The notes under the pieces are model-generated. The model ran no database searches and had not been told where the DNA came from. It saw only the letters and a program-made list of their open reading frames with translations. The position numbers were made by a program, and so were the translations under genes. Below are positions 35,538-47,499 of a stretch of DNA of 64,000 nt, piece by piece (the stretch's first letter is position 1; every line of letters starts with the position of its first letter). Source of the stretch: Heliocidaris erythrogramma (Eukaryota > Echinodermata > Echinoidea > Camarodonta > Echinometridae); assembly GCA_025617745.1 (NCBI GenBank), contig CM046853.1:32939770-33003769 (forward strand), written 5' to 3'.

Positions 35538-36065
35538 AATCTGATCTTAATATCCGTACATTTCCTCTTTTCTCTCAGTGAGGTTAGGAAGCGTTAAACA
35601 ATACAATTTTGTGGCGATTTTAGAAATGCCGGGGAAGACGCCCCCCCTTTTTTTTTTTACTTTTCCGTGGAGAGGCGTTCCTCTCCTCCTGCAGGACTCA
35701 TCCACCTTGCATTTCGTAGTATAGGCTCTACATGTATTTGGGAATTTCCACCCCAAGTTTAAAGATTATACTTGTGGTGATTTCCTGAATTCTGGGGAAA
35801 AATCTGATCTTAATATCCGTACATTTCCTCTTTTCTCTCAGTGAGGTTAGGAAGCGTTAAACAATACAATTTTGTGGCGATTTTAGAAATGCCGGGGAAG
35901 ACGCCCCCCCCCCTTTTTTTTTTACTTTTCCGTGGAGAGGCGTTCCTCTCCTCCTGCAGGACTCATCCACCCTGTATTTCGTAGTATAGGCTCTACATGT
36001 ATTTGGGAATTTCCACCCCAAGTTTGAAGTTTATACTTGTGGTGATTTCCTGAATTCCGGGGAAA
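35538..36065. repeat. 263-bp tandem duplication
   Basis: The block starting AATCTGATCTTAATATCCGT at 35538 starts again at 35801 with very few changes (longer C-run, CCTTGCATTT against CCCTGTATTT). The second copy ends near 36065 at TTCCGGGGAAA. High identity suggests a recent event. Confidence 0.85.
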
Positions 36066-36469
36066 TGGGTTGATTTCCCTTGAATATTTTCCTGAGAAAG
36101 GTGCCCCCCCCCCATCACAGACCCCGTAGTTTGTAACTGGCTCTATAAACTTCATTCTCTAGTAGTTGTAAGTACACAGTGAAATACCAGGCTCTGAGTA
36201 AAGTTTTACCCAATCACAATCATCTTTTAGTTAGGAATTGAGCAAAATATCACCCGCATGGGACATAATTGCCTCAAATTTGATCAGACACAAATTATAT
36301 TTACCCTCAGTATATTTGTTTACCTTATATTTTTTTTGTAAGTATAAGTTATGGATGGTAAAATATCCATATCTGCATCCCTTGAGAACTAATGCTGGTT
36401 GAGAGTTCAATAGTCGGCTTGTTATGGGTATAATTGAGATAGAGTTCTGTTCTTGAGGTAAAAAAAAAA

Positions 36470-36640
36470 TGGGGCCTGTCTCATATAAAAGTTGCGATTG
36501 ATCCGCATTGATGGAGCTTAACTTGTGTTTGATATCAATCACAAATCTGTACTTAAGAAATAGACGATTGTGACTTTGGGATTGATTGGTGGACTTACGG
36601 TCGATTTGGTTCAATCGCAAATCTCTATAAGAATGCAGGG
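36470..36640. mobile_element. GGGGCCTGTCTCATATAAAAG MITE
   Basis: Left end GGGCCTGTCTCATATAAAAG then TTGCGATTGATC; right end TCAATCGCAAATCTCTATAA then GAATGCAGGG. The arms are imperfect inverted repeats, the plan of the GGGCCCTGTTTCATAAA group. Confidence 0.5.
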
Positions 36641-36839
36641 CGCTGGCTGACACTTTTATCCAGAGCCATCCATAAACTGAGTTGGCAAACTCAGTTACAG
36701 TTGGTCGTTACGAACTAAATAGATCAATAGAGATCTAGATCATCTCCTTATAATTATTCACTATAGCGAAAACATCATTAACTCTGAAGGATGACGGAGC
36801 TAGTGGTTGATAAGATCATAAGACTTCTGACTGGCAATT

Positions 36840-37085
36840 TTATCCTACAGTTGCCTAGCTGTTTGCATATCATATCCTGTATATATTTTGTAACATTAAC
36901 GAAGAATGAACAACAAATTTATTTTACATATCGTCTTACAGACAGATGTTTGCTATTTCAATTAACCACGCTTTTGCATTGTCTATGATATGGAAACTAC
37001 ATCGTGAAAAAAAAATTGTCTTAGATTCATTCCTTCATCATGTGTGCACTTGCAGTTTCCTCTCCATCCGTCGTCATGGCAACAC
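36840..37085. repeat. interspersed repeat shared with 40.5 kb
   Basis: CTACAGTTGCCTAGCTGTTT (also at 38570), TCAATTAACC, ATGGAAACTACATC and CTCCATCCGTCGTCATGGCA are matched in order at 40494-40670. Confidence 0.5.
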
Positions 37086-37521
37086 TCTTTCCCTTTTTTA
37101 CCTCGTACGAGGCACTTTATTCAAAAATCAGTAACAAATATTTACAGAATGTACATTGCCATTGATGACATTAAAAATCAAAGATACTGAAGTACTCGAT
37201 CAATTGCCTTTGAATCATGGTGTTAACGAATAAATCTACATCTTAAATATTGACGTAATTCCAAATTTGTCCACAATACTTTAGCCGTAGCATTAGCTCT
37301 TGTTTTTTCTCTATGAATTCTTAACATAATCTTTATAGATAACATATTGTACAAAATTTATAATGATATTAATCATGAAATTATTGTCGTCTGTAACATT
37401 AAATCCAATTACCATAACATCGCTATCAACTTTTCCTCGTGTCTGATATTGATAAAAAAAATAATTCATTCATTATCTTTTCACAAAATCTTTACTCCCT
37501 TGCAATCAAATAACATGTGCA

Positions 37522-37878
37522 TTGTCGTCCAAATATAACCATATTACTCCAATTTTGGAACAACTTCACTGGCTTCCTGTAAAACAACAAATTCACTATA
37601 AAATAATCTTAATGACATGGAAAATTGTACATAACCTGTCTCCTGTCTATCTGAAAGAGTTATTGAATGCGTATACCCCTCAGCGATCTTTGAGATCATC
37701 TGGTCAAAATTTATTGGACGTTCCAAGAACCGGGGTTCAATATGGGGATAGATCTTTTTCAGTTGCAGCACCAGTTCTGTGGAATGATTTGCCTCTTAAA
37801 CTAAAATCTATTGATTCATTGGAGTCTTTTAAAAAGCAACTTAAAACAAACTTATTTTCTCAAGCTTTTGGCAATTAA
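37522..37878 (+). pseudogene. LINE reverse transcriptase, C-terminal fragment
   Basis: A 118-residue frame to a TAA at 37876-37878 contains HITPILEQLHWLPVKQQIHY, LRSSGQNLLDVPRT, YGDRSFSVAAPVLWNDLP and LESFKKQLKTNLF. This is the familiar tail following the reverse transcriptase domain in non-LTR retrotransposons of the CR1/L2/Jockey-like group. The polymerase core (YADD box) and endonuclease are absent, so it is a 5'-truncated insertion. Similarity begins at about residue 6, and the ATG shown is not a real start. Confidence 0.85.
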
Positions 37879-38003
37879 TGATTATTTTGACTTTCTTTTG
37901 TTGCCTTTTTCTCTTTTTTCTCGTATCTCACAGCGCCTCGGAATAGTTTACTAGATTGATGGCGCTTTACAAATGCTTGTTTATTATTATTATTATTATA
38001 TAT
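37879..38003 (+). repeat. 3' tail of the LINE fragment
   Basis: After the stop come CAGCGCCTCGGAATAGTTTA, GATGGCGCTTTACAAATGCT and (ATT)n, the usual 3' end of the element. The insertion therefore spans about 37.53-38.0 kb. Confidence 0.7.
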
Positions 38004-39239
38004 TGCATTGATTATCACTTAGAATCTTTCATTTGAATAAATTGTAATTTGATAGTAATATTCTATGAAGAAGCTTGAAATTAAACTGCTTTTATTATCT
38101 TCTATATTTTTAAATTTAATGAACATACCTTTATCCCATAAAAAAGTCACCCTTTTCTTTTGAAATAATCTATCCCAAATTAAAATAATATGGTTCTGTC
38201 TGTTTCATCTCAGCGAATATATTATTATAATGTTTGGCTTTCACAGAATATATCAGTCAAATCGCCTGTAGAAATTTAACCAAATTACCGGGAACGATTT
38301 CTTTTTAAAATTGTTATCATGTAATTATATTACTATTATTTCAAATAATTTGATTTCCAATGTCCGTTACCTTTTATAAAATAAAGGAATCTAATGTTTA
38401 CCCAAACACTTAATAGATCCAAATAAAATTGTGATAATTTGTGTTTTTTTAAAAACCAAAACAGAGAAAATGTTTGCCTTGACAGTTGTCTCTAAATAAA
38501 GGGACTCCACCTATATCTTACTTGTCCAGTAAGGAAACAATGGCGGATAAGAATTCGTGCAGTTTTAACTCTACAGTTGCCTAGCTGTTTGCCTTTTATA
38601 TCGTTTACTAGCTGAAGCAGCCCGTGGACATCCATGGGCGCTAGCTGTGTTTATGATTAATCACAGTACCGTATATTTGTCACAATAATCAAGTGAATTA
38701 AAAAAAAAAAGTCGGGTAAAGTGCTAGTTTCTTACCAAGAAGTATTTACAACATGTGAGTATGTGTTGTCTATCAAAATCTAGCATGAGTTCTGAAGAAA
38801 ATACATTTTCATCTTAATGAAGACTAAATGACGATTGTTTTACTTTATGAATTAATTAATAATGATATTTATTAATGTTACGTCGGCCCTGTGGCCTGTG
38901 GATGACACACCATCTCAATTACACCCGGGCGGGATTCTCGCACTTAGAGCATGGATATAATTATGTTCGAATAGTATATCCAATGCATAGAGCTAGAGGG
39001 AGAGATTTGATCTTGCCATGTTTCTGTGGTTGAATACTTGAAGACTGTTGAGAAATTAAGGCCATAAAAACATAACATGCATAATTAGCGGTACGTTCCT
39101 TGTAAAGGATGCAAAAATGAGAGACTCCCCGTACCGTACCTCCCCCCACCCCATCAGCCTCCCGTCACCCCCACGCGAGGGGAGACGGGATTAATATCTT
39201 ATCCGTATTTATATCATAGTGGAAACATTTTCGAAGGAA

Positions 39240-39925
39240 ATTTTGGTGGGGGGGGGGGGGGGGGGCTCCTTCTTTACACCGTGGCAACCGATATTCCCAA
39301 GTGACATGATCTCCTACACCTCCCCTCTCCCGAATGATGTCTACAGATCGGTTTAGTCTGTCAAAAGGGAATAAATAATATAATTTATTTGTGCCGAATT
39401 TTCACAAATAAAAGGCAGAAAAGTTTACGGGCACCTGAATCGATCCGAATCGATCGCGACGACCGCCCCCCCCCCCACCCCCTGATGTCTCATCATCATC
39501 CGCGTAAATCACTTGCTGAATTAAAAAGCAGATTGCAGTAGGAGCAGATTTTGATACCCTAAACAGGGAAACCCGTCTATCTCTAATTTTTGTACCATTA
39601 ACGGCGATTTATATCTTGCTTGGTATTTAACATCCTATTTGAGGATTACATCATCAGCATAGACCTCTTTTTAGCCAAGAAGGACCGTAAAAGAAATTTA
39701 ACCTAATTTGGAACACATAACCGAACTGTATCTCCCTCCCCCTTCCGCGGATCTATATCATCTCTGAATTTGATATACCCTTTTTCTTGATTTTTGCTTT
39801 TTTGATAAGCGTGTAACCCGGGTTATGCGCTTATTGCTGAAAAGGTACCCCTTTTATCCGTTTTCGTGTACGTGGATGATGTACCGGCCTCAATGAGACA
39901 TGCCCCCCCCCCCCCCCCCCCCGCG
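39240..39925. repeat. G-run and C-runs
   Basis: 19 G at 39248-39266, interrupted C-run near 39466-39482 and about 19 C at 39904-39922. The rest of 38.0-42.3 kb is non-coding with no gene seen. Confidence 0.85.
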
Positions 39926-40493
39926 GCAACCGCCGTGAAAACCATAGAATTACACACGCACTTGTACGTAACCAAGGAGTTACGAGGCAAGCTACAAATA
40001 GTACATGCAGTATACAAATAGTACATGCATGTGCACGTGCGCTGTGCGAACGAATAACGCGTGTGTTGTTGCGCCGTACATGGAAGCCATACATGCAGAT
40101 ATGGCCTTGGGGTATACACGTCACGTTGTTCTTTGGCAATACACCAATGAAGTTTCTCCCCTTCACAGGTAATCGTTATGGGTTGGGGGCATTAACAGAA
40201 GATACTTGTTCGCGCGTACGTACGGCAGTGATCTGTTCCATCGGCAGAATTATTACTCCCTCCGGAAATTCAATGTTTAGAAATTAATTTATGAAATATG
40301 GACGGCACTTCAGCACTTTAAAAAATGCCCCCAACCATCTGGGGACCATTCCCCGCCCGTGGGTACCAATAGGTGGAGACCTAAAGAGCCAGGGGAGGCG
40401 CCTATTCAAACCAAAGAAAAGACCCCAAATCCTTAGCGTAATATAATACGGATATGTCTTGTAACAATAACAGCGAATAATCACAAATTTAGC

Positions 40494-40670
40494 TTGCCTA
40501 TCGCCTTACAAACAAAATGTTGACTGTTTCAATTAACAGTGTGTCTTTGCCGTGTCTATGAGATGGAAACTGCATCCTCCAAAAAAAAAAACCCGCTTCA
40601 GCATCCTTCCTCTCCATGACTTTGTATGCATTTCCAGTTTCCGCTCCATCCGTTGACATGGCAACATATT
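40494..40670. repeat. interspersed repeat shared with 36.9 kb
   Basis: TTTCAATTAACAGTG, GAGATGGAAACTGCATCC, CAGTTTCCGCTCCATCCGTT and GACATGGCAACA follow the same order as the 36.9-kb copy. Confidence 0.5.
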
Positions 40671-42348
40671 ACAAAGCTGTTTCATTTTCATACGTGACGG
40701 AAGCTTACAGTGTCTCCTTCTGAATAAGTGATATCGAGCTGAATAAATGATACCATGTTGTTTTTTCCAATGGCAGTTAACGAAAGGGGAAGGATTCTAT
40801 AAAAAATTCTATAAAGTTAGCCTCAACAATAAAACGAAAGACAACTACATTTTGCCAAAGAGTGAAAAAATACGGAATCCATGCCAAAAATAAAGAGTTG
40901 ATTGGAGAAGTTTGTAAAGGAAGCCATAAAGTCATTAAATCGTTCTAGGAATATTGCCAGATCCTGTAGTTTTATATTCAGTTTATTATCACTGTACTGC
41001 CTTTTTTTCCTCTGATATTTGTCAGTCATTGTCACACCCATTAAAAGGAAATGAAGAAGGGAACTTACAAGTCATGATAATCTTCAGATTATTAAAACTT
41101 TTTAAAGTGCTAATCGCGTCTTTTTATGACGGCGGTGGTTTCAGTGGAAATTAAAATCCCACACATAGATACCATACGAAACAAATTTAATTGTGATGAT
41201 TGACTCCAAAAGTAAGCTATAAAAGTCTGATGGAAATGACGAAATATTTATTTCTACTTAGATATCGTGATCGTTATTTTCAATCCCATTGATGATGGGT
41301 GATAGGTATTTAAATCAGTGGTGAACGTGATCAGTGGCTTAGCCACGGAGGCACCGGAGGAGGGCCACGTGCTCCCTAAGATCAAAACGTGTGATAAGAA
41401 GATCGACCCCCCCCCCCCTCTAACACCCTTCAAATCGGTTGCCTTGTTCATTCGCATTTCATCCACCCTTTACATGCTGTAAGAACAATGGTGCCCCCGG
41501 ATGCCTATGCCCCCTCGGTGACTGGACCCATGAATGGGATGCACCGGAAAGAGAGTCTTCGATGTTTCACTTTTTAGTAAAAACTTGCCTTTGTTAGAAG
41601 CAGAAAAATGAGACAAACGGACGGGGGAGAGGGGGGGGGGGGATGGTTGTAAAGAAAATCAGAAATTTATGTCATAATTTATGTAATGATATCAAAGTCA
41701 TAGAGACAAAGTGGGAACCCGTTCATGAATGAGTATGTGTGTGGGTGTGCGTGTGTGTGTAATTGGGTTTTTACAGACGTGTATAAATCAAAATAATATG
41801 ATTATTTACGTGTGTTTAGTGTGATATCATTCCCTCATTATCTACCAATTGTCTTCCTCTGTACCCCAATTGCATTGATCGTACCGTTTCACACCCAACA
41901 CTACACTATATAGAATAAATCTTTTTCTTCAGAAATATGAAAAAGACAATTGTTCGATAGGTTTAAATGAAAATGATATTCATGATTAGTATACAAATTT
42001 ATCAAAATATATCGAATGTTTCCTTGTGTAAAAAACTAGAACATTTATTTCCTGAAGTCACTTACATTGTATCCCGTTATTGAACACAGAAATTTCTTTT
42101 GGGATAAGACGGGAAAATTTATGTTGTAAAAATACACGAAACAAAAATTGATGAACATTAAGGGAATGACATTACTGACAAATAACCGATTGATTTGTTA
42201 AAATTAGATATGCATAACTAATTATCTTTTTTAAAGTGACCTTCTTCTTGAGTTGTCTGATTTTCTTAAGACCTGCCTTGATCTGTTTTAGTGATTTTCT
42301 GCTTTTATAATTGAAATAACTTTTTGGGCCGCAGTTCTAACAGGATCG

Positions 42349-42353
<5 letters not shown>

Positions 42354-42382
<29 letters not shown>

Positions 42383-42392
42383 GGGGGGGGGG
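42354..42392. repeat. T-run joined to G-run
   Basis: About 29 T directly followed by 10 G. Confidence 0.9.
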
Positions 42393-42517
42393 AGAGCAAA
42401 ACGTTTAAAGATCGTTGGTCAATGTTCATTCAATATGGCTAAAGCGCAGTTGTGAAAGAGATATGTAATTTAAAAAAAACAGGCATGGATATGGAATTAT
42501 AAGTAGGATTGAGAGAT

Positions 42518-42549
<32 letters not shown>

Positions 42550-42777
42550 GATGAAAATTTGAGTCATCCGTTAAAAAAATGAAGGTCAACTCTGTGAGGC
42601 GAATGACGTCGATCACAAAAAATATATTCCAGTATTAATTTCCTTGCGGTCTTAACGCATATCCTATATCTCTTTTTTACTTTTTCCTCCCACCATAGAC
42701 CATGAAATGAGTCTTTGACCGGAAGAAGAAAAAAAAATGTGATTGAGGGATGTGACAGTTTTAACTCGCTAGTCATA

Positions 42778-42985
42778 AGGACCGATATTCATAAGAACCG
42801 CTATCCATAATGCGTGACTAAATGTAAAGTTTTGTATGAATAGTGGTCCTAAATAGCGAGAAAACCATAGACAATTTACCTCGCTATTCATAAGGACCTC
42901 CATTCATAAGGACCACTATTCATAACTATTCATAAGGACCGCTATTCATAACGCGTATTAAATGAATAGCGGTTTTCTATGAATG
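42778..42985. repeat. ATTCATAAGGACC word array
   Basis: ATTCATAAGGACC or one-base variants occur repeatedly (for example 42788, 42889, 42903, 42927), with inverted forms GAATAGTGGTCC and GAATAGCGGTTTT, giving a mixed-orientation array. Confidence 0.6.
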
Positions 42986-43429
42986 GCGAGCGGACCCCGC
43001 TAAAACCATTTTTCCGAAGGTTCAAAATATGCGATTTCCTAATTGGCCCATGAGCAACTTTTCGCAAATGACCTTTCTCTTGTTTCATTAGGATAGGCAT
43101 CTTTTCAAAGAAAGATAATACGTAAGCTTGCCCGACATAGCAACCTACAGAATTCAAACTCTATGAAAGAAAGACATCGTAGACCAGGTGACTAGAATAG
43201 CACGTCAAGTAACACTTGGGAAAGCGCATTGTTTGCAAGTTGGCTATCATTTGGCAGACTGTCAAATACCAACCATCAATGAACACTTTGTTGCTTTTCA
43301 ATGGATTTAATGAAAAGTATAATTAAATGAATATATGAATAATCATTACATCACAGTCGACGCTTATCTCAGTTCAACGAACATGCCAGTTTATGTCAAA
43401 TGACCTTTCTGCTCATGCGCAAATCCTAA

Positions 43430-43665
43430 TTACGAACCCGCTTATTCTGAAAATTAGATGGGGTTCGTATTTCCGATTACGCAAAATGACGTAAGAGTTC
43501 TATCACATTTTCGAAATGTGAACCCTTTTCATTTTTCGGAAATACGAACCTTTGGAATTAGTGAACTTTCGGAGTAACGAACCTTCGAAGTAAACGAACT
43601 TTCGTAAACACGAACCTTCGAAGTAACGAACCTTCGGAATTATGAAACTTCGGAAAAAGGACATG
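43430..43665. repeat. GAACCTTCGGAATTA array with a 15-bp inverted repeat
   Basis: Seven or more variants of ACGAACCTTCGGAGTA follow each other from 43543. GGTTCGTATTTCCGA (43462-43476) is repeated inverted and exact as TCGGAAATACGAACC (43536-43550). Confidence 0.65.
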
Positions 43666-44254
43666 TAACTGCCAAACATACGCCTATATATACTTCTACT
43701 GTCGATGCATGTTACGGCCATAGAAAATGACACTGCTACTTCTGCTTCTACTAATTCTACTACTCCTGATAACATACTATTACGATTACTTTACTACTCT
43801 GCCGCTTCATTTATCCAACCAAATTTTGGAATGAATTCCTGTTATACATTTCAGGTGCTAATTTACGTCATCATCAACAAAAACAACAACTACCACTATT
43901 ACAAAAAAGGTACACTCTAAAAATGAAAGTGTTAAATCACCATTTATAAGGGCCGAGGAGTGACCACTTTTCAAATTTCAATTTTTTTTCGATTGCCTTA
44001 TTTGGGCCTAGTATATTTTGAAAGGGGCACGAGAACAGAATCAAGGGGCACAGTTTGTGCATAGTTTAAGTAGGTCTATGCCAGATTTGGCTGTTTAAGG
44101 GGGTGGGTACGTGCCCCTTATGTCCCCTAATTATGATACCCCTTCTTATCTATTCCTTGTACAGGCACTGGGATCAAATCAATTTGATCCTAGCACAATC
44201 TTTCCTTGGAAGAAATCATGATGTTACCAGTTTGTGTAAGTCATCTTTCTCCCA

Positions 44255-44336
44255 TTTACACTGACCTGTTTCATTATATTTTCTTCTCCTATTGAAAATG
44301 TTTTTAATGATCAGGGTGGAGTTTCCCTTAAACATA
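44255..44336. mobile_element. family B MITE, right end fragment
   Basis: Contains CCCATTTACACTGACCTGTTT and ends CAGGGTGGAGTTTCCCTTAA, the right terminus of family B with its TTAA. The left part is not recognisable. Confidence 0.45.
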
Positions 44337-45180
44337 TCTAATGTTATAGGTATTGTGTGGAAAATAATGCAAAACGGTCGACACTATGACATTCCAAGGT
44401 AAATGTGAAAGTAACGAGTGCATAAACACAACACGAGGGGAAAGACAACCACGTAATAAGAATTCATGCAGTCCCCATGGATAGCATTACGTCATCATCA
44501 TATCCATAATGCAATTTATGAATTTCAGAGCTTTGGAGATGAATTAATGAATAAAAATTAGGAAGATCCCGCCATATAAACAGTTCGTGCTGTGGGAGAC
44601 GGTTGGTGTGCCAGGATATATTGATTTGGTATATAGACCTCGGATACGGAATCATCAACACGCCGCCCGAGGATGTAAAATGTAGAAGAAAAGAAAAGCC
44701 TGCAATTTTGAAATCGACCCATGTTTACGTTCTCACTCTCGCGCAATTATAATTTCTAGAATTTAGTAAAAGAAATTGACGGCATAACAAAGGATAGGGG
44801 AAGGACGTGCTCTCTGAGTCTCTGTGGACTTGTTAGTATGAAAGACATGAATACGTTGCTAAAACAATCATTTCGATCTGTCTGTTCTTTCACATTCAAT
44901 GTGATTGTCAACAATACTGATAAGTGATGAATCAATGCTCAGAATTTTTGCGGTATATCAATATTGAACATTACATTAACGGATAAAGCCCCCCCCCCCC
45001 AAAAAAAAAAAAGGAGTAAAAAGATGATATAAAAAATAAAGACAAAGACACAGAACTGGTGCAAAGTATAACATTTCGAACAGATAAACAAGAGGAAATA
45101 TATGTAAATTGCACTCTGAAAGAAAACTTATAAGTTCAGGATCCGTTTATTATTAATAGTGGTCGTCGCTATATGACTAT

Positions 45181-45476
45181 TTTTTATTTATTTATTTATT
45201 TATTTATTTTTATTTTTTTTTAAATTTTGTTTTGGAGGGTGGGTCATTATAAAGGTGTTCTTGCAATATGCAGGGCACCAAACATCCTGCAGTGACGGTC
45301 CCGTTTTGTAAGGTAGAAGTTACGCATTCGTATTCGTCATTACTAAAAAAAAATCTGTATTACTTTGTGCTCGGTAGCAAAAATGGAAACAGAAAGAAAG
45401 TAAGTAAGCAAGCAAGAAAGAAAGAAAGATAGAAAGAAAGAAAGAAAGAAAGATAGAAAGAAAGAAAGAAAGAAAA
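45181..45476. repeat. TTTA block and AAGA block
   Basis: (TTTA)n at about 45185-45210 and (AAAG)n with GTAA/GATA variants at about 45396-45476. Confidence 0.85.
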
Positions 45477-46454
45477 AAAAACACGATGAAATGAAAGAAA
45501 AAACAAAATACTGTTAAAGAAAAAACATCTTTAAATTCCTAATTATTCTGCAACTTTTCAACTCTTGGGGAAAAAAAGATTTGCATATTGATTTTTTGTA
45601 TGGGCGTGAAAATAATCAAACACCCTATGGAATTACAGTCAGTAAAACCTGCACTGTATGAAAAAAAATAATTCTGCGGCTCTTCTTAATCTGACAGATG
45701 TAAAGTTACCAAGCATGCTAATGCGATCTTTCAAAATCGATTCAACTCCTAACATGATACTTTCCCATCGATATTTAATCGAAAATTTGAGCAGTGACAG
45801 TCATTACAATGCAGACTTTTCAAATCGGCTATTTTCTCTTTAACGTAATAATGTACATAATATTTTCCGGTGAAAAAGTCCATGAAAAATATGATATATT
45901 TATGAATAATTCTCTCACTTATATTCTTTTTAATCACAAGATGCCAATGACTGGAACTCATCAAAAAGACTCTCAAAGCAATTTCCATCTCAACCGCAGA
46001 CTGTCTCGAGAATCATCTGCGGAGCAAAGTCACGTTTTTATCAAAGTATAATTCAAAGCAGTACAGTATATGAAAGTGCTGCTTCAATGATTCCACTGCG
46101 CAAAAATATCAATAAAAACTGAGGGGTAAATCCCTATGATCTGCATTCATAATCTTAAAGGAGGACTCGCTACAGTTTGCCGATAGTTGAGAATACTGCA
46201 TGTAGTATCATTACAGGAAGAGAGATCATTTTCATTATATTTTTTAAAATTAATAATGCTTTACTCTCAAGCCGGTGTTATTTTTATTGATGCGTTGTTT
46301 GAAATTTCTTTTGGTAGAAGCAAAACAAACAAATAAACAAAACAAAAAAGGAAACCAGCTTAAATATCAATTTTGCTACGGCAGCATTGATAAGTTTTCA
46401 TTTGGTAGTATAAATCATTACTACCCCAGCTACCTTTGATTTCCTTTATAAGTT

Positions 46455-46526
46455 TCATCATCATCATCATCATCGTCATCATCATCATCATCACCATCAC
46501 CATCATCATTATCATCACCACCATCG
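46455..46526. repeat. ATC microsatellite
   Basis: (ATC)n with ACC interruptions. Spurious Asp or Ile/Thr frames. Confidence 0.9.
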
Positions 46527-47172
46527 TCACTATAATCGGTACTCCGAATGTTCGTGAAATAGGGTTCTACGTCATTTTCGAAATTATGAGCTCTGAAATA
46601 TTTCATTTCCAAAAGAACGACACGAGTCATGCTCCTAAAAATGTACCATTCCTTAAAATGCTGTTTTCTTTGTGGTTTTTAATTTGAAATGATTTCATTT
46701 GAATTACGAACCTTCGGAGTATTATCTAAGGTACTTCATCCATTTTGCAGATTTACACAACATTCCACAAAATTTTGTACAGGTTTAGTAGACTTCCTGT
46801 AGATACTGCCTCTGCAATTTCAAGGTCACAAGTTCTCGAACTCATTTGTCAGAAATGAAAATTTTTGCTTTTGTCGCAGAGGGAGCTATTCAGAAATCAA
46901 CGCACGTACATGTACTAGTCATAATAAAATAAAATAATTTTAAAAATTACACGATTTTTTTTCGAGTTGAAAAAAAATAAAGTGTTACCAAATTGTTGTT
47001 ATTACTTACTCAAAAGCAAATTATAATCCTTTTCACATCAGCACAAGTTTTCCAAGTATAATTCTTTTGTAATTTATCGCATACTCACACAACTTCAAAA
47101 GGGATGAAGTACCTTCAAACGAGCCTTCTGAATAACGAACCTTTCGGATAAATGAACCTTCAACACGATAAG

Positions 47173-47338
47173 AACTACTTTCGAAAAATAAACTCAAGGG
47201 CAATTTCAAAGACCTATTGTACTGCCCATAGAAATCAGGTTCGGATTATGTAATACACCATTGTAATGTTCGCACATTTCTAAAGGTGATAGACAGGGCT
47301 ATTGAAATTGTCTTCGAATTTATTTTTCGAAAGTAGTT
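47173..47338. mobile_element. 166-bp element with perfect 20-bp inverted ends
   Basis: AACTACTTTCGAAAAATAAA at 47173-47192 is matched by its exact reverse complement at 47319-47338. The inner sequence continues to pair imperfectly (GCAATTTCAA / TTGAAATTGT). Confidence 0.6.
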
Positions 47339-47499
47339 TTTATGTGTTCTTCTGATCAATGCACACTTGGAATTATGATATGTAACCTTGTACTCCATAG
47401 CCACACATTTCAGGTCAACAGTACAAAAAACAAAAAACAAAGTGAAAATACAAAAGTCTATATCCCTCCCACCAAGGTGTATATATTTCTATTTCTCAT

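Noticed and set aside
36231-36653. 140-codon minus-strand frame
   Set aside because: Covers a MITE (36470-36640) and its flank; no domain features.
37522-37878. Host gene encoding a 118-residue protein
   Set aside because: Sequence motifs are those of the LINE reverse-transcriptase tail and the element's 3' tail follows the stop.
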